From positions 124,001 to 188,000 of the forward strand of contig JACKPU010000004.1 in assembly GCA_024233285.1 (NCBI GenBank): DNA of 64,000 nt, in the 5' to 3' direction. Source of the DNA: Opitutaceae bacterium. GTDB taxonomy: Bacteria; Verrucomicrobiota; Verrucomicrobiia; Opitutales; Opitutaceae. The notes beneath the pieces were generated by a model. It ran no database searches. It was not told the DNA's origin and saw only the letters and a list, made by a program, of their open reading frames with translations. The stretch's first letter is position 1, and every line of letters begins with the position of its first letter. Both the position numbers and the translations under genes were made by a program. This document shows positions 41,501 through 51,481 of the stretch, one piece after another.

Positions 41501-43015
41501 GTGAATGCCATGTTACCCCAACCCCATTTAACTTCCCTCGATCTCGTGGTCCTGATCGGCTACTTTCTGGCCGTGCTGGCGGTGGGTTTTGCGTTTTGGA
41601 AACGCAGCCGGTCGGTGGATGGGTTCACGGTGGCGAGCCGCGGGCTCCCCGGGTGGCTGACGGGACTGTCCATTCTGGGCACCTATGTGAGCAGCATCAG
41701 CTTCGTGGCGTTGCCGGGAAAGGCCTTTGGCGGAAATTGGAATTCGTTTGTGTTCAGCTTGTCGATTCCGCTGGCCGCGTGGATTGCCGTGCGCTGGTTT
41801 CTCCCGTTCTACCGTGAAAGCGGGACGACCTCCGCCTACACGCATCTGGAGCAGCGGTTTGGACCGTGGGCACGGATTTACGCCAGTGCCTGCTACCTGC
41901 TCACCCAACTGGCCCGCATCGGCACGGTGACCTACCTGATGGCCCTGCCCATGCAGGTGTTGCTGGGCTGGAACATCGGAATGATCATCATCGTGACGGG
42001 GATCGTGACGACGCTTTACACGTTTGTCGGCGGCATCGTGGGGGTGATCTGGACGGACGCGATCCAGACGATCGTGCTGATGGCGGGGGCGCTGGCCTGT
42101 GCACTGATCATGGTTTTTTCATTGCCGGGCGGATGGGGGCAGCTCGTGGAGCTGGCCAATGCCGGCGACAAATTTTCGCTGGGAAGCTTTGGCGGCAGTC
42201 TGACCGAAAGCACATTCTGGGTCGTATTGATCTACGGGTTGTTCATCAACCTGCAGAATTTCGGTGTGGATCAGAATTACGTGCAGCGCTACCACACCTC
42301 CAGATCAGACCGGGAGGCGCGCAAAAGCATTTGGATGGGGGGGCTGCTTTACGTGCCGCTGTCCGCCCTGTTTTTCTTCATCGGCACGGCACTTTTCGCC
42401 TACTACTCGGTGCATCCCGGGGCGCTGCCGCCGGAGTATCGTGGACAGGGAGACCTGGTGTTTCCCTGGTTCATTGTGTCGGTGCTGCCTTCCGGGGTGA
42501 CGGGGTTGTTGGTCGCTTCGGTGTTTGCCGCGGCGATGAGCACGATTTCGAGCAGCCTCAATTCCACGGCGACGATTGTGTTGGACGATTACTATTTGAG
42601 ATTTGTGCGACCCGGAGCGGATGAGAGGCAAAAGATGCGGTTGCTGCATGTCACGACCGCGGTGATCGGAGTGCTGGGAACGGTCATGGCCCTGGCGATG
42701 ATCAACGTGAAAAGCGCTTTGGATGCGTGGTGGTCGTTGGCCGGCATTTTCAGCGGAGGCATGCTCGGTTTGTTCCTCCTCGGTTTCATTTCCCGGCAGG
42801 CGCGCTCCGCCGGTGCCCTGACCGGGGTTGCCGCCGGGGTGTTGATCATTCTTTGGATGAGTCTGTCGCCGCGATGGGAGGGGGAGCTGGCCCGATGGAG
42901 CAGCCCGTTCCATGGCTTTCTGACCATTGTATTCGGCACGGCGGCCATCCTGTTGGTCGGTCTGTTGATCACGGGCCTTTTCAAAAATTCCGAGCAACCA
43001 CGCGAGGGCACCTAA
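41501..43015 (+). CDS. Sodium:solute symporter (SSS family), copy C
   Basis: 504 residues starting at GTG, or at ATG nine bases later. Typical features are LDLVVLIGYFLAVLAVGFAF, SVDGFTVASRGLPGWLTGLS, the Tyr-containing GTYVSSISFVALPGKAFGG and the Na+-site helix LLVASVFAAAMSTISSSLNS. It is more distant from copies A and B than they are from each other. It is placed between a metallohydrolase and an HpaI-type aldolase in the LacI-controlled run, so it probably imports the sugar acid they handle. Confidence 0.93.
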   Translation: MNAMLPQPHLTSLDLVVLIGYFLAVLAVGFAFWKRSRSVDGFTVASRGLPGWLTGLSILGTYVSSISFVALPGKAFGGNWNSFVFSLSIPLAAWIAVRWFLPFYRESGTTSAYTHLEQRFGPWARIYASACYLLTQLARIGTVTYLMALPMQVLLGWNIGMIIIVTGIVTTLYTFVGGIVGVIWTDAIQTIVLMAGALACALIMVFSLPGGWGQLVELANAGDKFSLGSFGGSLTESTFWVVLIYGLFINLQNFGVDQNYVQRYHTSRSDREARKSIWMGGLLYVPLSALFFFIGTALFAYYSVHPGALPPEYRGQGDLVFPWFIVSVLPSGVTGLLVASVFAAAMSTISSSLNSTATIVLDDYYLRFVRPGADERQKMRLLHVTTAVIGVLGTVMALAMINVKSALDAWWSLAGIFSGGMLGLFLLGFISRQARSAGALTGVAAGVLIILWMSLSPRWEGELARWSSPFHGFLTIVFGTAAILLVGLLITGLFKNSEQPREGT

Positions 43016-43033
43016 CCCCGGTTAATTTCCACG

Positions 43034-43849
43034 ATGACAGGTATAGAACTATCCCAAAAACTTCGCCAGGGCGATCGTGTCTATGGCACCCTGGTGACTT
43101 CCACCTCACCCCGCATGATTCCCTTATTGGCGGGGATGCCGGTCGATTTTGTTTTCATCGATACGGAGCATATCCCCATCGACCGGCATGATCTGGCCTA
43201 CATGTGCTACGCCTTCGATGCCTCGGGGCTTGCCCCGATCGTGCGGATTCCGACCCCGGACCCCTACGTGGCCGGACAGGTGGTCGACAATGGCGCCGTG
43301 GCGGTGGTGGCTCCCTACGTGGAAACGGTCGAACAGGTGCGAACCCTTGTGGGAGCGGTGAAGAAGCGTCCGTTGAAGGGACGAAAACTCGCACAGGAGA
43401 TTGAGGGTTCCGTGCCGTTTGAACCGGAATTGAGCGCGTATGTGCAAAAGCACAACGCAGGGCTTTCCGTGATCGTAAACATTGAGAGCGTGCCGGCGAT
43501 CGAGGTGTTGGATGAGATTCTGGCGGTGGAGGGGCTGGATGCCATTTTGATCGGTCCGCACGACCTGTCCTGCAGTTTGGGGCTTCCCGAGCAGTATGAG
43601 GATCCGCGTTTTGAAGCGGCGATGGTGGATCTGTTCCAACGAGCCCGGTCGGCGGGAGTGGGGGCCGGAGTGCATTCGTGGATGGATCCCAAGCGGGAGT
43701 CAATCTGGTGTGCGGCCGGAGCCAACCTGATGATTCACAGCTCCGATATCTGGGCCACCCGCGACGGTTTGACGCACGAAATCAACGCTTTGCGCCGATT
43801 GATGGGCGACGAAAAAATAGTGAAGAAAAACAATGCGGCGACTGTCTGA
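43034..43849 (+). CDS. HpcH/HpaI-type aldolase
   Basis: 271-residue class II, metal-dependent pyruvate aldolase. DFVFIDTEHIPIDRHDLAYM holds the catalytic His in TEH, VRIPTPDPY the phosphate/carboxylate-binding Arg, VNIESVPAIEVLDE the metal-binding Glu and LIGPHDLS the metal-binding Asp. Relatives include 4-hydroxy-2-oxoheptanedioate, 2-keto-3-deoxy-L-rhamnonate and 5-keto-4-deoxyglucarate aldolases. It offers an aldol-cleavage step for 2-keto-3-deoxy acids in this operon, in parallel with the DapA-family enzymes. Confidence 0.92.
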   Translation: MTGIELSQKLRQGDRVYGTLVTSTSPRMIPLLAGMPVDFVFIDTEHIPIDRHDLAYMCYAFDASGLAPIVRIPTPDPYVAGQVVDNGAVAVVAPYVETVEQVRTLVGAVKKRPLKGRKLAQEIEGSVPFEPELSAYVQKHNAGLSVIVNIESVPAIEVLDEILAVEGLDAILIGPHDLSCSLGLPEQYEDPRFEAAMVDLFQRARSAGVGAGVHSWMDPKRESIWCAAGANLMIHSSDIWATRDGLTHEINALRRLMGDEKIVKKNNAATV

Positions 43850-43880
43850 AGCCACCTCAACCCCATCCCCCAAAATACTT

Positions 43881-46412
43881 ATGAAAATCGTGAGAAACTA
43901 TCTTTGTCACACGAGCCTGATCATGGCGCTGTGCACGGCTCCACTCGTTCAGGCGACCGAACATCAGGTTCGTGTTTCCCCCTCGCTTCAACACTTTGCC
44001 GATGTTCGCAATGCCGGGTTGCCGAAGCTGGCCATCGATTTGACAGAGGCCGTGATCGTGGCTCCGGCCGCGGCGCAAGGTCCCGAACTCAAAGCGATCG
44101 GCATGCTGGGTGAGGTGATTGCGGAGCGCACCTTGGTGCACTGGCCCAGGTCGGATACACTGCCCGATGGCGATGTCTCCAGCGTGGTGGTGGGCACGTT
44201 TGATGAAGTGTCGGCCCTGCTGGGGGAACGGGCCCGCACCGTAAACTGGCGGGCGTCGTCGGTGAAAACGGAAGGTTATCAGATTGTGACGGTGCCTTCT
44301 GCGGACCAATCGGGATCGATGGTCGTGATCGCGGGCAAGGACGCCCGGGGCGTGTTGTTTGGCATCGGCCATTTGCTCCGTAAAATGAGTCTGGGACCGG
44401 CGCGCGCCGGTCTGGTCGAACCGCTGAATATTGTGACGAGTCCGCGTTACGCCCTGCGGGGGCACCAGCTCGGCTACCGTCCCAAGGCCAACTCCTATTC
44501 CGGTTTCACGGTGGCGGACTGGGAGCGCTACATTCGCGATTTGGTGATCTTCGGGTGCAACACCATCGAGTTGATTCCGCCCCGTTCGGACGATGCCGAC
44601 GAAAGCCCGCATTTCCCGCAGCCCAAACTGGAAACGATGGTGGCGATGTCGCGGATCTGCGACGAATACGGCATTGATGTCTGGATCTGGTATCCGGCGA
44701 TGGATGAGGACTACGGCGATCCGGCCACGGTGGCATTTGCCCTCAAGGAGTGGGGGAAGGTCTTCCGGGCCCTGCCGCGCGTCGATGCCATGCTTGTGCC
44801 CGGCGGTGACCCTGGTCACACGCCGCCGCGTCTCATGTTTCCCTTTTTGAAAAAGCAGAAGGCCAACCTCAATCAATACCACCCCGGGGCCACCGTCTGG
44901 ATATCGCCGCAGGGCTTCGACGACGACAAGATGGCCTTCTTTGTCAACTACCTGCAGGAGCAGCGGCCCCGCTGGCTCGACGGAGTTGTCTTCGCTCCCT
45001 GGGTGCATATGGATATTTCGAAGTTCCGCGGGATGATCCCGGCCGAATACCCTCTGCGCTACTACCCCGACATCACTCACACCAAGGAGTGCCAGTATCC
45101 GGTCAATGATTGGGATCCGGCCTTTGCGCTGACCTCGGGCCGGGAGCCGATCTGTCCGCGACCGCATGACATGGCGCTGCTGGTGCGCGAACTCCAGCCT
45201 TATACCATCGGTGCCGTCACCTACTCGGAGGGGATCAATGATGATGTGAACAAGGCTCTTTACTCCGCCCTCAGTTGGGATCCCGACCGGGACGTCAGGG
45301 ATATTCTGCGCGATTACTCCCGTTTTTACATTGGCGAACGCATGACGGACGACTTCACGGCGTTGTTGCTTGGTTTGGAACAGAATTGGGTGGGCCGCCT
45401 GGCTGACAATACCGGTGTCGATGAGACCCTCGCGCTTTTCCAGCGCATGGAGCGGGATGCGCTGCCCAAGGATCTGCAAAACTGGCGTTTTCAGCTCGCC
45501 GGTTACCGTGCTTATTTCGATGCCATCGTGCGGGCACGCCTGCTTTACGAAACCGACTTGGAGAAGCAGGCCAATGCGGCCCTGGCCAAAGCGCCGGAGA
45601 TCGGTGCCTACCCGGCGATGGATGAGGCCACGATCATCCTGGCCCGGGCCTGGCAGAAACCGGTGGTGCGTGATTTGCATCTCCGGCTTTTCCAGATCGC
45701 CGAAGCGCTGTTCCAGCAGATCCACTACAAGTCCAGCGTGCCCCTTTACCGTGCTCTCAGCCAGCGCCGTGGCGGCAACCTCGACACCATCGACTACCCG
45801 CTGAACAACCGCGTTTGGTTGATGAAACAGTTCGATCTGGTGCGCAGCATGGAGCACGAGAAGGACCGGCTGGCGCGTCTCGACCGCATCGTCAACTGGA
45901 CCGATCCCGGCCCCGGCGGTTTTTACGACGACCTCGGCAACACCGCGGCGCAGCCCCATCTCGTGCCCGGCGTGGGGCACGATCAGGATCCCGCCTTCAT
46001 CCATACCCCGCTCAACGGACACTTTCCGGCGGATGGACCCCCACTGCCTTTGCGCAAGTCCTGGGTGGACTACATCTGGGGACTCAAGGACAACCCCATC
46101 TCACTGCAATACGACGGGCTTGATCCCGGGGCGACCTACCGTATCCGCGTGGTCTATCCACGTTTTCCCCCGCCGGCCAAATTCACCTCGCCCCAGCTCG
46201 GCAAGATCCGGCTCATGGCCGACGGCGACATCCCAATTCACGATTACATCGCGCGCCCCTATCCGGTGAAGCCGATCATGTATGATATTCCCCGGCAAGC
46301 GACGCGGGATGGGAAACTGACCCTGACATGGAACCGTGAGCCCGGCCTCGGCGGCAACGGCAAAGGCTGCGACATCTCCGAAATCTGGCTGATCAAAGCC
46401 GACGACCAATAA
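43881..46412 (+). CDS. Large exported glycoside-hydrolase-like protein (GH67/GH20-like N-terminus)
   Basis: 843 residues from the ATG giving the signal peptide MKIVRNYLCHTSLIMALCTA. An N-terminal alpha/beta domain (about 30-180, with SVVVGTFDEVSALLGERART and VVIAGKDARGVLFGIGHLLR) resembles the accessory domain before GH67, GH20 and GH84 barrels. A (beta/alpha)8-like part follows: ALRGHQLGYRPKANSYSGFT, LVIFGCNTIELIPPRSDDAD, EYGIDVWIWYPAMDEDYG and AMLVPGGDPGHTPPRLMF. The C-terminal 120 residues are beta-rich. I cannot assign catalytic acids, so alpha-glucuronidase- or hexosaminidase-like activity is an inference. Confidence 0.65.
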   Translation: MKIVRNYLCHTSLIMALCTAPLVQATEHQVRVSPSLQHFADVRNAGLPKLAIDLTEAVIVAPAAAQGPELKAIGMLGEVIAERTLVHWPRSDTLPDGDVSSVVVGTFDEVSALLGERARTVNWRASSVKTEGYQIVTVPSADQSGSMVVIAGKDARGVLFGIGHLLRKMSLGPARAGLVEPLNIVTSPRYALRGHQLGYRPKANSYSGFTVADWERYIRDLVIFGCNTIELIPPRSDDADESPHFPQPKLETMVAMSRICDEYGIDVWIWYPAMDEDYGDPATVAFALKEWGKVFRALPRVDAMLVPGGDPGHTPPRLMFPFLKKQKANLNQYHPGATVWISPQGFDDDKMAFFVNYLQEQRPRWLDGVVFAPWVHMDISKFRGMIPAEYPLRYYPDITHTKECQYPVNDWDPAFALTSGREPICPRPHDMALLVRELQPYTIGAVTYSEGINDDVNKALYSALSWDPDRDVRDILRDYSRFYIGERMTDDFTALLLGLEQNWVGRLADNTGVDETLALFQRMERDALPKDLQNWRFQLAGYRAYFDAIVRARLLYETDLEKQANAALAKAPEIGAYPAMDEATIILARAWQKPVVRDLHLRLFQIAEALFQQIHYKSSVPLYRALSQRRGGNLDTIDYPLNNRVWLMKQFDLVRSMEHEKDRLARLDRIVNWTDPGPGGFYDDLGNTAAQPHLVPGVGHDQDPAFIHTPLNGHFPADGPPLPLRKSWVDYIWGLKDNPISLQYDGLDPGATYRIRVVYPRFPPPAKFTSPQLGKIRLMADGDIPIHDYIARPYPVKPIMYDIPRQATRDGKLTLTWNREPGLGGNGKGCDISEIWLIKADDQ

Positions 46413-46430
46413 CCCCCTGTATTCACCGTT

Positions 46431-47417
46431 ATGAAAAAACTGTTTTCATTCTGCACAATAGGCGGCCTCAGCCTCGTGGCGAGCCTGGTGGCCGCGCCCC
46501 GCCTTCTGGCGGTGGGCGATCCGACCACATATGTTTACAAGCAGGTCGGCGGTCTGGAAATCCGGGCGGATGTCTATGAGCCGGAGGGATTCTCCGGTCC
46601 GCGCCCCGTCCTCGTCTGGTTGCATGGCGGAGCGCTCATGAGTGGTAATCGGCAGGGTATTCAGGGCGCCAAATCCGGTCCCGTTCGTGATGCCATGCTG
46701 CAGGCCGGGGTGGTGGTGGTGGTGCCCGACTATCGTCTCGCGCCCGAGACCAAGTTACCGGAGATCATTCAGGATGTGGAGGACTCATTTGCGTGGGTGC
46801 GGGAGAAAGGTCCCGAATTGTTTCACATCGATCCGGACCGTTTGGTCGTGGCCGGAAGTTCCGCCGGCGGTTACCTGACGCTGACCATGGGCTACCGGCT
46901 TGATCCGCGTCCCCTGGCGCTGGTCTCGATGTGGGGATATGGAGATCTGATCGGCGACTGGTATAGCACACCCAGCCCCCACGAGCGACATTACCGCAAG
47001 GGGCGGTATTCCGCCGAGCAGGCCTACGGGTATGTGTCCGGGCCTCCGGTGGCCAACAAGTATGAGCGCCCCGGAGTGGGGGGAGGCAAGTTCTACGAAT
47101 ACTGCCGGCAACAGGGCATCTGGCCCCAGGAGGTGAGCGGCTGGAACCCGCATACCGAGGCCGAGAAATTTTACCCCTACATGCCGCTCAAGAACGTGAC
47201 GGCCGACTACCCGCCGACACTGCTGATCCACGGGGAGAAGGATACGGACGTGCCCTTTGAACAATCGGTGATGATGGCCGAACAATTCAAAAAACACGGT
47301 GTGGAGTATCAGTTTATCTCCGATCCCAACGCCGACCACGGCTCCTATTGGTCGCCCGAGGCCAAGGCGAAAATCGACAAGGCCGCCGTGGCTTTTCTCC
47401 TCTCGCACTTGAAGTAG
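46431..47417 (+). CDS. Alpha/beta hydrolase, HGG/esterase type, exported
   Basis: 328 residues with a signal peptide (MKKLFSFCTIGGLSLVASLV). The oxyanion motif VWLHGGALMSG, nucleophile elbow VVAGSSAGGYL, acid HGEKDTDVPFEQ and base NADHGSYW make a complete Ser-Asp-His triad of the hormone-sensitive-lipase-like, BD-FAE-type esterases. It probably deacylates carbohydrate esters outside the cytoplasm. The gene is 18 bases after the large hydrolase-like gene. Confidence 0.9.
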   Translation: MKKLFSFCTIGGLSLVASLVAAPRLLAVGDPTTYVYKQVGGLEIRADVYEPEGFSGPRPVLVWLHGGALMSGNRQGIQGAKSGPVRDAMLQAGVVVVVPDYRLAPETKLPEIIQDVEDSFAWVREKGPELFHIDPDRLVVAGSSAGGYLTLTMGYRLDPRPLALVSMWGYGDLIGDWYSTPSPHERHYRKGRYSAEQAYGYVSGPPVANKYERPGVGGGKFYEYCRQQGIWPQEVSGWNPHTEAEKFYPYMPLKNVTADYPPTLLIHGEKDTDVPFEQSVMMAEQFKKHGVEYQFISDPNADHGSYWSPEAKAKIDKAAVAFLLSHLK

Positions 47418-47444
47418 GGGACACTGAACAAGGAGGAACGGATC

Positions 47445-48941
47445 GTGGACCGGAAACAATTTATCGCGACGAGTGCACTCGGAGCGTGGTTTGCTCCGGC
47501 CATGCTGTCGGGTGCGAAACATCGTGCCGGGGCTCCCGGGCAGAACGACAACCTCAAACCGGGCGCGATTTCCTTGGTGGGAAAACTGGTGCATGAGTGC
47601 AGCATCTCCGGTGAAACCCGCGGCAAGCAGGTGTATCCGGCACATCCCAACGGGATACGCCTGAGCAAGGACCGGGTGTTGTTGCTCTACGCGACCCGCG
47701 GTTGGCGCGGGGTGGATGAGGATCGCAGTATCATTTACCAAGTGCGCTTGGGCGGTTTTACCGGGCCGATTCTCAAGGAAGGAATTTTGGCGCAGGCGCG
47801 TGATGATTGGGATCCCTTCAACGACGGCAGCCGCTATTTTCAGGCGCATGGTGCGCCGGTGGGGTTCGGCGTGCCCAAAGGGGCGATGATCGACGGTCGC
47901 ATCGCACCTCATGCCAATCTGTTTGTGATCAAATGGTATAGTTACTCACGATATTTCATCCAACCGGGGCGGCTGGCCCTGACGACCTCAGATCCGAACT
48001 CTGTAAAGCTGAGTGCGAAAACGATGCATTTGGAATGGGTGCAGGTGCGTCTTAACGATACCGAGGATGATATTGAGATCGTCGAGCCCGTTGCGACCCT
48101 GCAAATCCCCGGGATCGATCCAGCGAAACCCGAATCCCGGAGGGTCAACCAAACCTATGTGCAACCCGTGGCCTACAACCGGGAAGCCACGGAATGGATC
48201 GACATGGCAGTGGTGGGTTGGTCGGAGAAGCCGAAGGAAGATGCCGTCGGCCCGGTGGCAGTGAAGTATCGCTACGATCCGCAACGCCATCGCTATACCT
48301 GGGTGGAAAAAGGCGGACGTCTGTTTCCGCCGGGAATTCACGCCGTGGAGGGTGGGGCGATTCGCACGCCTGAAGGTTGGGCGATGTTTGCGCGACCGAT
48401 GCGGTGGAATAGCCTGCCGCTGCTGTGGGCGAAGAAAGAAGACCCATTTGATGGCCAACCAGCGACCCGCGTGCTGGCCGCGCCCCGCGAAGGGCAACCG
48501 ATTGTGCGAGGGCCGGTCACGGCCTATCGCGCCGCCGATGGAAAGATCCGCGTTTTTTCGGGCCATGAGGATTCCTCCCCTTACTACAATCGACGTAATC
48601 CTCTGTATGGTTGGGAGGCGGAGGATACCGGTGAGATGCCCCTGTCCCGGCAGCAACTGATCAAGGATGCGTTGTCTCCCGATTTGGGAATCCGGAGTAA
48701 CGCCGAGCCGATCATTGATATGGCCAAGCTGCTGCCGCACTGCGGAGGCAGCTCGCAATACCTGGTGTTTCGATTGCACGTGGGATCGCTCAACTACGAG
48801 CGCATCCGCAAAAATGTGCTTTCGACTGATCCGGCGCACCGCCTGCCCGCCATCACCGAAGCGGAGCGCATGGCCTGCGGCATCTACGTCGCCCGCATCG
48901 ATTACGGCCGCGACCTGCCCGGTGAGTGGGACTTTGCCTGA
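47445..48941 (+). CDS. Exported beta-propeller-like protein of unknown function, first of a tandem pair
   Basis: 498 residues from a GTG with a strong ribosome-binding site (AGGAGG, eight bases upstream). The start MDRKQFIATSALGAWFAPAM has a short charged n-region and hydrophobic core, like a signal peptide; there is no double-Arg pair. The mature part has repeated beta-strand segments (SKDRVLLLYATRGWRGVDED, YQVRLGGFTGPILKEGIL, RAADGKIRVFSGHEDSSPYY) as in sialidase-like propellers, but no Asp-box consensus. It is about three-quarters identical to the next gene by eye. No function known. Confidence 0.65.
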   Translation: MDRKQFIATSALGAWFAPAMLSGAKHRAGAPGQNDNLKPGAISLVGKLVHECSISGETRGKQVYPAHPNGIRLSKDRVLLLYATRGWRGVDEDRSIIYQVRLGGFTGPILKEGILAQARDDWDPFNDGSRYFQAHGAPVGFGVPKGAMIDGRIAPHANLFVIKWYSYSRYFIQPGRLALTTSDPNSVKLSAKTMHLEWVQVRLNDTEDDIEIVEPVATLQIPGIDPAKPESRRVNQTYVQPVAYNREATEWIDMAVVGWSEKPKEDAVGPVAVKYRYDPQRHRYTWVEKGGRLFPPGIHAVEGGAIRTPEGWAMFARPMRWNSLPLLWAKKEDPFDGQPATRVLAAPREGQPIVRGPVTAYRAADGKIRVFSGHEDSSPYYNRRNPLYGWEAEDTGEMPLSRQQLIKDALSPDLGIRSNAEPIIDMAKLLPHCGGSSQYLVFRLHVGSLNYERIRKNVLSTDPAHRLPAITEAERMACGIYVARIDYGRDLPGEWDFA

Positions 48942-48976
48942 CACCCGATGAAGAATAATCGAACAGGTAACCATCT

Positions 48977-50476
48977 ATGAATCGCCGACAATTCCTCACC
49001 ACCACCGGCGCGTTTGGCGCCTGGAGTGCTTCAGTCCCACTGTCGAGTGTGCTCCGCGGGGAATCTGCCGGAGGTGGTGTCGCCCCGCTCAAGCCGGGCC
49101 GGATTACCCTGGAGGGCAAACTCGTGCACGAATGCAGTCTGCCGGGTGAAAAGCGTTCCGACGGCGTGTTTCCGGCACATCCCAATGGGATTCGGTTGAG
49201 CAAGGACCGGGTGTTGTTGCTCTACGCGACCCGCGGTTGGCGCGGGGTGGATGAGGACCGCAGTATCATTTACCAAGTGCGCTTGGGCGGCTTTACCGGA
49301 CCGATTCTCAAGGAGGGTCTGCTGGCGCAGTCGCGGGACGACTGGGACCCCTTCAATGATGGCAGCCGGTATTTTCAGGCTCACGGACATCCCAGTGGTT
49401 TTGGGGTGCCCAAAGGGGCTTTGATCGACGGACAGCCCGCACCGCATGCCAACCTGTTTGTCATCAAGTGGTATAGTTACTCACGGTATTTTGTTCAGCC
49501 TGATCGCCTGGCTTTGACGACCTCCGATCCCAGGTCGGTTCATCTCAGTGCGAAAACGATTCATATGGAATGGGTGCAAGTGCGCCTCAATGAGGCAGAG
49601 GATGACATCGAGACAGTGGACCCCATCTCGACATTGCAGACCCCCGGGGTTGATCCGCGCCAACCCGAATCCCGGAGGGTCAACCAAACCTATGTGCAAC
49701 CCGTGCCCTACAATCGGGAAACCACGGAATGGATCGACATGGCAGTGGTCGGTTGGTCGGAAAAACTGGGGGAGAAAACGAAGGGGCCGGTGGCGGTAAA
49801 ATACCGTTACGATCCGCAACGGCACCGCTACGCTTGGGTGGAGAAAAGTGGTCGCTTGTTTCCTCCGGGAATTCACGCAGGGGAGGGTGGGGCGATCAAA
49901 ACCCCTGCGGGCTGGGCGATGTTTGTCCGGCCGACGCGCCGGCACGGGCTGCCGCTGCTATGGGCCATCAAGGAGGACCCCTTTGATAGCAACCCGCCCG
50001 ACCGGTTGCTGGCCGGGCCGCGGGAGGGACAGCCCATTGTGCGGGCACCGGTGACCGCCTACCGCTGCGCCGACGGGAAAATCCGCGTGTTCACCGGCGA
50101 TAGTGACCATTCGCCATATGACAATCGTCGTAACCCACTCTATGCTTGGGAGTGCGATGATACGGCCGACTTTGCGTTGTCGCGGCGTCAAACGGTGATC
50201 GATGTGCTGACCGAATTTTCCGATGTGCGGTTGGAATCAGAGCCGATTGCGGACATGGCGAAAGTGCTGCCGCATTGCGGCGGGTCCTCCCAATACGTGG
50301 CCTTCCGTCTGCGCACGGAGTCGATCAACTATGATCGGATCCGGAAACTTGTGCCCAAGGATAATCCCCGGCACCTGTCCCCGGCGGTGACGGATGGGGA
50401 GCGCATGGCCCACGGCATCTACGTGGCGCGGATCGATTACGACCGGGCAATGCCGGACGAATGGGAATTTGCCTGA
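48977..50476 (+). CDS. Tandem paralogue of the preceding exported propeller-like protein
   Basis: 499 residues; the start MNRRQFLTTTGAFGAWSASV contains adjacent arginines before a hydrophobic core (RRQFL), a Tat-type signal of the kind seen in many planctomycete and verrucomicrobial exported proteins. The rest aligns end to end with the previous protein, including NGIRLSKDRVLLLYATRGWR, WDPFNDGSRYFQAHG and RIDYDRAMPDEWEFA at the end. At DNA level the segment around 49195-49290 is almost identical to 47663-47758. Duplication with later divergence is clear; function unknown. Confidence 0.68.
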   Translation: MNRRQFLTTTGAFGAWSASVPLSSVLRGESAGGGVAPLKPGRITLEGKLVHECSLPGEKRSDGVFPAHPNGIRLSKDRVLLLYATRGWRGVDEDRSIIYQVRLGGFTGPILKEGLLAQSRDDWDPFNDGSRYFQAHGHPSGFGVPKGALIDGQPAPHANLFVIKWYSYSRYFVQPDRLALTTSDPRSVHLSAKTIHMEWVQVRLNEAEDDIETVDPISTLQTPGVDPRQPESRRVNQTYVQPVPYNRETTEWIDMAVVGWSEKLGEKTKGPVAVKYRYDPQRHRYAWVEKSGRLFPPGIHAGEGGAIKTPAGWAMFVRPTRRHGLPLLWAIKEDPFDSNPPDRLLAGPREGQPIVRAPVTAYRCADGKIRVFTGDSDHSPYDNRRNPLYAWECDDTADFALSRRQTVIDVLTEFSDVRLESEPIADMAKVLPHCGGSSQYVAFRLRTESINYDRIRKLVPKDNPRHLSPAVTDGERMAHGIYVARIDYDRAMPDEWEFA

Positions 50477-50482
50477 AGTCCG

Positions 50483-51481
50483 ATGAAGATACTTTTTAAC
50501 ACCTCCTTTGATTTGTCACCGGATGAACGCGTTGCGATCAGTCAACGATTACCCGGTTCCACCGTGGAGCAGTTTTGTGAACCGGACCCCGATGCGCTGG
50601 ATGGAGCGGGAGTGGAGGTTATCGTTTCGGACCGGATTCCGCGCGGTCTCGACCGCTGGCCCGACTTGCAATGGGTGCAATTGATCTCGGCCGGTTCCAA
50701 CCATCTCAAGGGGCATCCCGTCTGGGAAACCTCGATCAATGTGACGAATGCCAGCGGTATTCATGCCGTGGTCATCGCGCAGTATGTTACGTTCACGTGG
50801 TTGATGATGGTTCACCGGATGCCGTCCTTGCTGGAGTTCAAGCAAACCCGCCGATGGCCGGATCGTCCCTCGTTGGGCAATCGGGCGGTGCGGGGCATGA
50901 CGGTGGGTTTGATCGGCTATGGCTCAATCGGACGGGAATGTGCCCGGCAACTGAACCATCTGGGCATGCGTGTGCTTTGTCTCAAACGTGACCCCTGGGA
51001 GCGGATTTTCCGCGGCTACAACCCTTTTGCCGGGACCGGTGATCCCGAGGGTGAGATACCCGAGGGCTGGTATGCGTCCGATCAATTGGGGGAGTTGCTG
51101 CCGCAGTGCGACCTCGTGGTCGTCACCGTGCCGGGCACCCCACAGACCGAGGGCATGATGGGGGCGGCGGAGCTGGCGTTGATGAAACCGGAGGCGCGTC
51201 TGATCGTGATTTCGCGCGGAGGCATTGTGGAGGAAACCGCCCTGGCCGATGCCTTGCGCGAGGGGAGGTTGAAGGAAGCGGTGGTGGATTGTTATGTCGA
51301 GGAGCCCCTGCCGGAGGATCACGCATTTTTTGAGGTGCCCAACCTCATCATGACCCCCCACGTCTCCGGCATGCTGAGCGCCTATTGGCCCATGCTCCAT
51401 GACCTGCTGCACAGAAATCTGCGACGTTATGCCGCCGGGGTGCCATTGTTGAATGAAGTAAACCGGGACTTGGGATACTGA
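50483..51481 (+). CDS. D-2-hydroxyacid dehydrogenase family protein
   Basis: 332 residues, six bases after the tandem pair. GYGSIG at 145-150 is the NAD-binding loop, R245 (ISRGG), E273 or E274 (YVEEPLP) and H293 (TPHVSG) are the catalytic trio. It shares with the enzyme starting at 1634 an insertion after the Rossmann fold (GYNPFAGTGDPEGEIPEGWY against DVYAVPGTGDAAGTLPDRVF), so these two form a subfamily; this one keeps the catalytic Glu that the other lacks. Its last base overlaps the start of a small gene. Confidence 0.9.
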   Translation: MKILFNTSFDLSPDERVAISQRLPGSTVEQFCEPDPDALDGAGVEVIVSDRIPRGLDRWPDLQWVQLISAGSNHLKGHPVWETSINVTNASGIHAVVIAQYVTFTWLMMVHRMPSLLEFKQTRRWPDRPSLGNRAVRGMTVGLIGYGSIGRECARQLNHLGMRVLCLKRDPWERIFRGYNPFAGTGDPEGEIPEGWYASDQLGELLPQCDLVVVTVPGTPQTEGMMGAAELALMKPEARLIVISRGGIVEETALADALREGRLKEAVVDCYVEEPLPEDHAFFEVPNLIMTPHVSGMLSAYWPMLHDLLHRNLRRYAAGVPLLNEVNRDLGY

